A stretch of 7,013 nt of DNA, from positions 1-7,013 of the forward strand of contig JAKARU010000044.1 of assembly GCA_021819225.1 (NCBI GenBank), read 5' to 3'. This stretch comes from Thermoplasmata archaeon. GTDB lineage: Archaea; Thermoplasmatota; Thermoplasmata; Thermoplasmatales; Thermoplasmataceae. The first letter of the stretch is position 1. The number at the start of each line of letters is the position of its first letter. Below are positions 1 through 5,033 of this stretch, in pieces. Below the pieces are notes generated by a model that saw only the letters and a list, made by a program, of their open reading frames with translations, searched no databases and was not told the DNA's origin. A program made the translations under genes and the position numbers.

Positions 1-8
1 AGATGTGA

Positions 9-197
9 TTATTTAGCCATAAAACCTAGATGTTTTTCAAAAACTGTATCACAACAAATTTTCCAAAATTCATATTTTGAGCCTCTGATTGAATTAGTCG
101 ATGTTGGAGCGAATCTCCAATTGAGATTGTAGCAGTACTTGTCTTGGAAAATACGGGAATAATAGGTTTTCACGTGATTTCTTTTGTTGATAACCAT
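9..197 (-). CDS. Small hypothetical protein, 62 residues
   Basis: I do not recognise this short frame. It encodes a basic, aromatic-rich peptide (several Tyr, Phe and Trp, three Cys) without a clear motif, membrane helix or repeat. In its favour are an ATG directly after an in-frame TGA, an AT-rich AAAATATAAAA element about 36-46 nt upstream that could be a TATA box for a short-leader mRNA, and a complete stop at 9-11. Against it are its size, the AT-rich setting and the lack of a good ribosome-binding site. It lies beyond the operon terminator, so it would be a separate unit. It may be a real small gene, a remnant of a larger one, or chance. Confidence 0.35.
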   Translation of the reverse strand: MVINKRNHVKTYYSRIFQDKYCYNLNWRFAPTSTNSIRGSKYEFWKICCDTVFEKHLGFMAK

Positions 198-368
198 TCA
201 TGAATTTCATTTCATCTTATCGTTAGATGTCAATTTTATATTTTGAATAAACCCCTTTTATGGGTGGAGATATATATTATTTAGCGAGGGTATCGTTTGG
301 AGAAGCTTTTTAAATTTCTGTTTATTTTTCATTAATTATTTACCCTATTTTCAATTCAGAATTTAACC

Positions 369-375
369 AAAAAAA
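369..375 (-). terminator. T7 tract, probable operon terminator
   Basis: About 30 nt after the zinc-protein stop codon the minus strand carries seven consecutive T residues within CTCTTTTTTTGG. Archaeal RNA polymerase terminates at such U-rich tracts without needing a hairpin. This fits the end of the three-gene operon. Confidence 0.5.
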
Positions 376-407
376 GAGAATAATTTAACGTGAAAAATGT
401 TTTATGT

Positions 408-983
408 TCATATTTTGGAACGCTCATGAACAGTTCTAGGTACAAAGATTCCATTTGCTGCTAAATGTGGTAATTTCTTATTTACATAGGTAAGTACTAA
501 CTCAGTAAAATAATCGATCTCATTGTCTTTAAGGGATCTGTTATGATCTATACCATGCCACTCTTCCATACATTTTCTACAGCAACAAGCGGTTCCATGC
601 TGAGCATAGTATATTACATTTCCCTGCAAAGGGGTTTGCATACCATCTCTAAACAATTCGACTGATGGCTTTCCGATTGAACCTTCTAATCTTTTTACTA
701 TATTTGGACGGAGTGCGTTTAATCCTAATCTAAGTACATGATTTAATGCTCTTTTATCGATGTGAGCCTCTTCCCAGAAATAATAACGAATATACTCATA
801 TTTAAGTGCAGATATAGTATAATCTACATCAGAAATATTCCTACGATCAAGTCTTTTCCAATCTATATCAGAAATTCTTGTTCCGCATTTTACACACCAC
901 TCGCTCCTATAGGATTCTTTATTGGGCCTAACTCTCTTGAAAGAATGAAATCCATGCTCACAGTCAGTCCAAGAGCACTTCAC
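408..983 (-). CDS. Cysteine-rich zinc protein with DUF4186-like C-terminal domain
   Basis: Counted from GTG at 983 the protein has 191 residues. The N-terminal part has C3, C8, C30 and C33 (KCSWTDC and WCVKCGT), a probable zinc ribbon. The C-terminal part, MQTPLQGNVIYYAQH then CCCRKCMEEWHGI (133-145) and a helical end LKDNEIDYFTELVL, agrees with the conserved core I recall for DUF4186, a family of unknown function usually only about 110-120 residues long. It is the last gene of the operon and ends at TGA 408-410. The start is uncertain. The frame is open back to the HTH-metallopeptidase TAA, with 20 more codons and no ATG, GTG or TTG among them, and a strong ribosome site precedes ATT at 1043. 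The true protein may therefore have 211 residues (408-1043). A nucleic-acid-binding or redox zinc protein is possible. Confidence 0.72.
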   Translation of the reverse strand: MKCSWTDCEHGFHSFKRVRPNKESYRSEWCVKCGTRISDIDWKRLDRRNISDVDYTISALKYEYIRYYFWEEAHIDKRALNHVLRLGLNALRPNIVKRLEGSIGKPSVELFRDGMQTPLQGNVIYYAQHGTACCCRKCMEEWHGIDHNRSLKDNEIDYFTELVLTYVNKKLPHLAANGIFVPRTVHERSKI

Positions 984-1043
984 TACCCCGATCGGAGTCT
1001 CAATTTGCCAATCAGGTACTGTAGAATCTTTTGATGTGGTAAT

Positions 1044-2507
1044 TTACACCACCTCCAGCATTCCCATAGCTCGTGAGAGAAATGAGAGATCTTCAGAAGA
1101 CAATAACATAGGGTCTATATTTTGTATAATATGATCGGCTGCAAACGATCTAATTCTTGTGTCTATGTCCTGTAAATTATTAGCTGAACTCCACCAATTC
1201 GTACCTTCCTTTGCTAACCTGTATGCCAAAACATTAGCTAAAACTCCAGTTGAAACGTGTTCCATGGATGCTACGCTTTTAACTGCAGATTTAAGTCTAG
1301 AAATATCGTTGTTTGCAACATCTAGGCATTTATGGACGAGATCATCTGGATTCTTGCCAAGTAATACAGCTCCAGCAAATTTATTGGCTATTTCATCGTC
1401 TACTGAAGGTTTTTTAAAGGCCATTGATCCTCCAAGATCTTCGATTAAGAATTCTTTGGTACCAGGGCTTAGAAGTGTCAACCTAGCATGCCAAAGCTCA
1501 TGGAACAATACAAACAGCCATCTTTCCGGGTATTTATCAAAATTATTAACGGTTATAACCACTCCCGATTCGGTGGGAATGCACATTCCCTGTACTCCTG
1601 TAAAATTATTTAAAGCAAGTACCGGAATCCCAAGATTCCATACATAATTGAGTGCATCATTAACAGTTATCTTATTACCGGAACTAATGATTCTGTTTAT
1701 TTGAAATGGATCACTCGGTATAGGTGATGTTACATTATTCCCTAATCCTTGTTTTAAAAGAAGAGCCAAATAATGAGCATAGAAAGTTTGAGTATTCATT
1801 CTATTTTCGTTAACATTTCTTCTCACTTTAAAGTTGACCGCACCGAGTGCTTGTGGGTTTAGCGTCAAGTTCTCCTTGCCCAAAATTTGACTTCTATTCC
1901 ATTTGAACATGTAGGCAATTTTATCAACAAATCCAAGAAAGCGACCATCAATTACAAAGTTTTGATTTGCTGACTTTAATTCCTCAGAAATGTCTATGGG
2001 AAGAACGTTATCAAGAATGAAATTAAGATCTATGCCTGTTTCTTTAATCTTCCTCAATAATCCCCCAATTGTGGTTTGTTGATCGGGGATTGATAATCCA
2101 TGAGTGAACCTAATTTTAAGTATATCTGCCAATCCCCTTAGAGTAGCTAAACTTGCAGACTGATACTCTTCCGACTCATATCTTTGAATTTGCTGTTCTT
2201 TTAATCTAACAAGATTGGCAAAAGATTCTTGGCTTAAACCAAGAGAAATTCTAGATTTAATCAATGCATCAGGTATCTGTTCCAGACTGTTAAGTTCAGG
2301 AATAGGTATTTTACTGTTCCATAATTCACTGTAATTTTTTACCTCTTTCTCGAGTTCTTCAATCTGCCCATTAATAGCAATGATCTCAGCGCTAATTAAT
2401 CGTTCATCCATTTGTGAAGATTTTAGATCTTCTATACGAATAAGATATTCCTTGAATTGATCAATTCTTGATTTTGTTAACCTAAGCTGAATTTCATTCT
2501 TGATCAT
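1044..2507 (-). CDS. XRE-family HTH regulator fused to ImmA/IrrE zinc metallopeptidase
   Basis: The 487-residue protein joins a DNA-binding repressor and a protease. Residues 1-62 form a charged helical or coiled-coil region beginning MIKNEIQLRLTKSR. Residues about 83-131 are a Cro/C1-type helix-turn-helix (SRISLGLSQESFANLVRLKE, IQRYES). A linker region follows. The ImmA/IrrE (COG2856) domain carries HELWH at 336-340, with two zinc-binding histidines and the catalytic glutamate, and the third ligand E372 in DEIANKFAGAVLL. A typical C-terminal helical segment (VSTGVLANVLAYRL, 419-431) follows. In known systems such proteases cut a separate repressor (ImmA with ImmR, IrrE with DdrO). Here both are one chain, so self-cleavage or cleavage of a partner is possible. 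The ATG overlaps the nucleotidyltransferase stop (ATGA) and has GGTGAT 5 nt upstream. Likely role: autoregulator and stress sensor of the operon. Confidence 0.9.
   Translation of the reverse strand: MIKNEIQLRLTKSRIDQFKEYLIRIEDLKSSQMDERLISAEIIAINGQIEELEKEVKNYSELWNSKIPIPELNSLEQIPDALIKSRISLGLSQESFANLVRLKEQQIQRYESEEYQSASLATLRGLADILKIRFTHGLSIPDQQTTIGGLLRKIKETGIDLNFILDNVLPIDISEELKSANQNFVIDGRFLGFVDKIAYMFKWNRSQILGKENLTLNPQALGAVNFKVRRNVNENRMNTQTFYAHYLALLLKQGLGNNVTSPIPSDPFQINRIISSGNKITVNDALNYVWNLGIPVLALNNFTGVQGMCIPTESGVVITVNNFDKYPERWLFVLFHELWHARLTLLSPGTKEFLIEDLGGSMAFKKPSVDDEIANKFAGAVLLGKNPDDLVHKCLDVANNDISRLKSAVKSVASMEHVSTGVLANVLAYRLAKEGTNWWSSANNLQDIDTRIRSFAADHIIQNIDPMLLSSEDLSFLSRAMGMLEVV
1050..1056 (-). 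promoter_or_regulatory. Strong Shine-Dalgarno site before an ATT codon
   Basis: The minus strand reads GGAGGTGGTGTAAATT. GGAGGTG is a seven-base perfect match to the archaeal 16S tail (CACCUCC), TAA is the stop of the HTH-metallopeptidase, and ATT lies 6 nt after the match. No normal start codon lies at a workable distance, and the next one in frame (GTG at 983) is over 60 nt away. The site therefore argues that translation of the zinc protein begins at ATT 1043-1041, or that ribosomes reinitiate here. The motif could also be chance within the Leu-Glu-Val-Val codons. Confidence 0.5.
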
Positions 2508-2947
2508 AGGGAATCACCCAAATCAATAACAACTATTCCTTTTGCTTTTCCAGTTTCTCGGTCAGTTTGAAAGAAATCAACAAATGTTCTTTTAAAATTA
2601 CGCTCCATTGCTGTAGATGGGAAGAATTCACCACCATAGATGAGTTTTTGTATACGTCTATTTTTTGGATTGGGAATGAGGAAAATATCATCCAACTTAT
2701 ATGAGTCCACATATGCAGTGTCCCAACAACAATCATAGTCATTTGGAAATTCTTTGGATGTCACAAAACTTCCGTCCAAATATAATTTCCTGCATCCAGC
2801 AATTTTTAATCTATATATAGCTGATTTCAAGCCGACCAATTTTTCTCTCCTTGAACTATTGGTGCCAAACCTTTTTAACACCTCTGTGTAATTAGAAGTG
2901 TGTATTCCCGGAGGCAGATTTCCATCCGGCTGAAAAGGTGGTATCAT
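2504..2947 (-). CDS. DUF6932-family minimal nucleotidyltransferase-like protein
   Basis: The 147-residue protein matches what I know of DUF6932. It has the conserved opening MIPPF..GNLPPGIH, then RFGTN (27-31), then YLDGSFVTSKEFPNDYD (56-72), a GGEFFP block (105-110) and FFQTDRETG..KGIVVIDL near the end. The central block fits the polymerase-beta nucleotidyltransferase pattern, G-S (59-60), nine residues, then D-x-D (70, 72), with a possible third acidic ligand at D124 or D142. Activity and target are unknown; transfer of NMPs to RNA or protein would be in keeping with the fold. It is the first gene of the operon, starts at a leaderless-type ATG that agrees with the family N-terminus, and its TGA overlaps the next ATG as ATGA. 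Bacterial relatives commonly sit before an HTH gene, suggesting a toxin-antitoxin-like pair, but that role is inferred. Confidence 0.85.
   Translation of the reverse strand: MIPPFQPDGNLPPGIHTSNYTEVLKRFGTNSSRREKLVGLKSAIYRLKIAGCRKLYLDGSFVTSKEFPNDYDCCWDTAYVDSYKLDDIFLIPNPKNRRIQKLIYGGEFFPSTAMERNFKRTFVDFFQTDRETGKAKGIVVIDLGDSL
2510..2519 (-). promoter_or_regulatory. Shine-Dalgarno site of the HTH-metallopeptidase gene
   Basis: The minus strand reads GGGTGATTCC before the ATG at 2507. GGTGAT matches the archaeal anti-Shine-Dalgarno tail with 5-nt spacing. It supports this start and translation coupled to the overlapping upstream gene. Confidence 0.55.
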
Positions 2948-3570
2948 AGCACAACAAAAATGTAGTGTTTAAAAGTATTTAAATTTATTTATTTTGTAAA
3001 CGTATTAAATAATAGAATTAGATGAAAAAATGTGGGAATAATGTCGAATAAAGTGTTAATTTGGAACTATGGATTTTTCTCTATTATCAACATGTTCTGC
3101 TATTACTAGTTTATATGAGCGACTGCACTTTATTAATGCATACTGCTCTGCAGAAATTGTTTATAAAACACTTTCTTCTTTCCATTTTATAAGTTTTTAC
3201 AAATTGCAATAAATATGCCTAAATATTTTAATAATTTACAAACTTGATCTCTGTAATATACTAAAAACATAGAACCTAAAAAAGAACGAGTTCCTTGGTG
3301 AATGCTTGGAACATGATTTTGCATCTTAATGGAAACACCGAAAATCTAATTCTTTTTCTTTCCTGTTTTCAATTTCTTATCTACTCATTAGATGGGGTTT
3401 ATTATAAATTAGGATGATTTGTCCGAAGCTTTAGACTCGTTAATTAGAATAATTCTTCCTATTTTCTATTTTACTTACTTCACAAAAATATTCAGCTAAA
3501 GCGCATCTTTCAAAGTTACGCTGAGAAGTTTTAATGATTATTTAATAAACACAGAAATTTTCTGGTAGTT
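2948..3570. other. 623-bp AT-rich intergenic region without a convincing gene
   Basis: This stretch separates the membrane-protein gene from the three-gene operon and is the most AT-rich part of the window (10 G+C among 60 bases at 3181-3240). It has no tRNA-like cloverleaf, no CRISPR-type repeats and no insertion-sequence ends that I can see. Its right end (about 2968-2985) holds the operon promoter. Very short open frames exist: minus-strand ATG frames of 45 codons (3187-3324) and 24 codons (3111-3185) placed almost end to end, and a plus-strand frame of 47 codons (3069-3212) overlapping both. None has a recognisable product. The minus strand has T6 at 3278-3283 and T5 at 3484-3488, either of which could end transcription of the membrane-protein gene. 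Confidence 0.6.
2968..2985 (-). promoter_or_regulatory. TATA-like boxes of the nucleotidyltransferase operon
   Basis: On the minus strand two overlapping AT elements, AATTTAAATA and CTTTTAAA, are centred about 33 and 24 nt before the ATG at 2947. Either can act as an archaeal TATA box and would give a very short or absent 5' leader. The operon's HTH protein probably binds close by, but I see no clear operator dyad here. Confidence 0.5.
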
Positions 3571-3591
3571 TTACCTTTTTTTGCCAGAAAA
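3552..3591. repeat. Inverted repeats around the stop codon of the 127-residue protein
   Basis: TTTTCTGG at 3558-3565 and its exact complement CCAGAAAA at 3584-3591 form an 8-bp stem with an 18-nt loop that contains the stop codon. A second, overlapping dyad, CAGAAA-T-TTTCTG, occupies 3552-3564. Either could shape the 3' end of the mRNA. The minus-strand loop is A-rich rather than T-rich, so it is not a classical intrinsic terminator. Confidence 0.3.
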
Positions 3592-3954
3592 AATGTAAGC
3601 AAGAGATGCTATCCCCAATAGTATAATTCCACTCTTCATTACTTTCCCAGCTAAGAAAGTCTTTCCGCAAGCGTCTTCTATAGCCCCAATTATCACGTCT
3701 AGAACTCCAGCAAAAGGAACACCAAAAATTATGCTAACGAGGTCTTCAACACCATTTGTTATATCTGACCGAAGCTGTAATTCACCTACTTGATTTGCAT
3801 ACTCGCAAACCACTGCGAAATATGGATCGTTTTTGAATTCTTCTGCGATTCCTTTTCTACCAACTTTTTTAACATATTGCTCTAAAGAACCACTTTGAGA
3901 CCAAATTTGACCTTTGTAAGAGAAGTAATTTATTACTTCTTCTGGACTTGACAT
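3571..3954 (-). CDS. Orphan 127-residue protein with C-terminal membrane anchor
   Basis: I do not recognise this protein. The N-terminal half is soluble and mixed in charge (residues 1-66). Residues 70-92 are hydrophobic and glycine-rich with scattered acidic residues (VSIIFGVPFAGVLDVIIGAI). Residues 109-123 (GIILLGIASLAYIFS) form a likely membrane helix, and the chain ends in the basic KKR. This is a tail-anchored layout with no signal peptide. The start ATG at 3954 is supported by a TATA-like box 26 nt upstream and by an open frame with normal-looking codons. It stands alone: 112 bp separate it from the threonine dehydrogenase gene and 623 bp from the next operon. The AT-rich setting suggests acquired DNA. 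A viral or plasmid membrane protein or a small pore-forming or immunity protein are guesses, not calls. Confidence 0.7.
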   Translation of the reverse strand: MSSPEEVINYFSYKGQIWSQSGSLEQYVKKVGRKGIAEEFKNDPYFAVVCEYANQVGELQLRSDITNGVEDLVSIIFGVPFAGVLDVIIGAIEDACGKTFLAGKVMKSGIILLGIASLAYIFSGKKR

Positions 3955-3966
3955 ATGATATCATAT
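3953..3966. promoter_or_regulatory. 14-bp perfect palindrome over a start codon (possible operator)
   Basis: ATATGATATCATAT is a perfect palindrome that covers the first two bases of the ATG of the 127-residue membrane protein and the 12 bp before it. In a leaderless gene this is the transcription start region, so a bound dimer could block initiation. AT-rich DNA produces such palindromes by chance fairly often, so the operator role is an inference. Confidence 0.3.
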
Positions 3967-3976
3967 ACTCTCAGAC

Positions 3977-3984
3977 TATTAAAT
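3977..3984 (-). promoter_or_regulatory. TATA-like box of the 127-residue membrane protein gene
   Basis: The minus strand reads ATTTAATA, centred about 26 nt before the ATG at 3954. That is the position expected for an archaeal TATA box on a leaderless mRNA. There is no purine-rich ribosome-binding site before this start. Confidence 0.45.
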
Positions 3985-4066
3985 GTTTGATTGTCGTTTT
4001 GAAGGAAGAAGAAAGAACTCCCAATTGTAAATAATACTTATATTTGCAGAGCCTAAAATATATTTA

Positions 4067-4993
4067 TTAGGATGATGCGTAATGATCCAGCATATCTTCC
4101 ACAGTTTTCTTTGCATCATATGTACAGTCGAATCCCCAGTCATTAACAGAATCCTCAATGTTTATTGATGCGGGCCAGGAATCAGCGATGGCCTGCCTGT
4201 AATCAGGCACATACTCAACCTGGAAACCAGGAATCCTTTCCTTTATGATGCTTTCAATCTCACCCGGTGAGATGCTGTATGCCATGAAATTGTAGATTCT
4301 CTTTTCCACCTTTTCCTGGTACATCATCTTGATGGTATTGATCATTGCATCGGGCATGTACATCATCGGGAGTCTTGTGTCGCTCTTCAAATAACAAATG
4401 TATTTTTTTCCAAGTGCAGCATGTTTTATCATGTCTACAGAAAAATCGGTGGTCCCTGCTGTGGGTTCAACCTTATAACTGATAAGCCCCGGATATCTCA
4501 CACTTCTTACGTCCAGATCAAATCTTGCATGATAATACTTGAACAGCATTTCAGAAGTGGCCTTGGTAATCCCATACATCGTGGTGGGAGTTGAATAATT
4601 CTCCAGCGGTGCATTCTCTTTCTGTATTTCAGGGCCATAAACTCCGATGGTTGACGGTATGAACGCCTTCTGGACACCATGAGTCACACATGCAGAGAGG
4701 ATGTTCATCGTTCCCGTGGTATTCACGTTGTGCGTTATAACAGGATCCTTCTCCCCAGTGGCTGATAGGATGGCTGCCAGATGATAAACATGTTCAGGCT
4801 TGAATTTCCTGAAAACGCTTTCCACAAGCACTCTTTCCTTAACATCCATGTATTCAAACTGAACTCCCTCAACCTGTTCCCTGGGTTGAGTTATATCTGT
4901 GGCAAGAATTGTGCAGTCAGTGGTTTTTCTTAGATATTCAATAATTTCTGAGCCTACCTGACCATTGCTTCCAGTGATGAGTATCCTGACCAT
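4067..4993 (-). CDS. L-threonine 3-dehydrogenase, SDR (UDP-galactose epimerase-like) type
   Basis: The 308-residue protein is predicted to oxidise L-threonine to 2-amino-3-ketobutyrate with NAD+, a cytosolic step of threonine breakdown to glycine and acetyl-CoA. It is an extended short-chain dehydrogenase. It has the nucleotide-binding GSNGQVG at residues 8-14, an acidic residue after the second strand (D33) that fits NAD rather than NADP, the STIGVYGPE segment (S114/T115) and the catalytic pair Y140-x3-K144. The segments RYPGLISY, EPTAGTTDF and LPMMYMPDA (residues 166-230) are what I know from the Thermoplasma-type threonine dehydrogenase, and they separate it from ordinary sugar epimerases. 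The family call rests on recalled similarity, so a sugar-nucleotide epimerase remains a weak alternative. The ATG start aligns with the beginning of the Rossmann fold. It lies 40 bp after rad50 with its own TATA-like box, so it may be transcribed separately. Confidence 0.88.
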   Translation of the reverse strand: MVRILITGSNGQVGSEIIEYLRKTTDCTILATDITQPREQVEGVQFEYMDVKERVLVESVFRKFKPEHVYHLAAILSATGEKDPVITHNVNTTGTMNILSACVTHGVQKAFIPSTIGVYGPEIQKENAPLENYSTPTTMYGITKATSEMLFKYYHARFDLDVRSVRYPGLISYKVEPTAGTTDFSVDMIKHAALGKKYICYLKSDTRLPMMYMPDAMINTIKMMYQEKVEKRIYNFMAYSISPGEIESIIKERIPGFQVEYVPDYRQAIADSWPASINIEDSVNDWGFDCTYDAKKTVEDMLDHYASS

Positions 4994-5013
4994 GTACTGC
5001 TATATTAAGGGGC

Positions 5014-5026
5014 TAAATAAATAATA
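5014..5026 (-). promoter_or_regulatory. TATA-like box of the threonine dehydrogenase gene
   Basis: On the minus strand the 40-bp gap after rad50 contains TATTATTTATTTA, centred about 24-27 nt before the ATG at 4993. That spacing fits an archaeal TATA box feeding a leaderless or nearly leaderless transcript. No Shine-Dalgarno match precedes the ATG, which agrees with this. Inferred from position and composition only. Confidence 0.5.
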
Positions 5027-5033
5027 CTTTGAT

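Noticed and set aside
250..264. Small hairpin ACCC-CTTTTAT-GGGT
   Set aside because: The stem is only 4 bp and is not placed after a gene end where it would matter; the T7 tract at 369-375 already explains termination.
762..1034. Plus-strand frame of 90 codons
   Set aside because: It is antisense to the zinc-ribbon protein and lacks recognisable features; the minus-strand frame has conserved cysteine motifs.
1159..1647. Plus-strand frame of 162 codons
   Set aside because: It is fully antisense to the metallopeptidase domain of the HTH-protease, which has intact catalytic motifs. It has no motif of its own.
2533..2742. Minus-strand frame of 69 codons
   Set aside because: It is an out-of-frame shadow within the DUF6932 gene, whose own frame carries the family motifs.
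3069..3212. Plus-strand 47-codon frame in the gap
   Set aside because: It has no ribosome-binding site or convincing TATA box, overlaps minus-strand frames of equal weakness, and has no recognisable product.
3288..3313. GTTCC...GGAAC inverted repeat with a 13-nt loop
   Set aside because: A 5-bp stem with a long loop is expected by chance in a sequence of this length.
3421..3436. Imperfect 16-bp dyad GTCCGAAGCTTTAGAC
   Set aside because: Two of eight arm positions do not match, there is no loop, and it lies away from any promoter or gene end.
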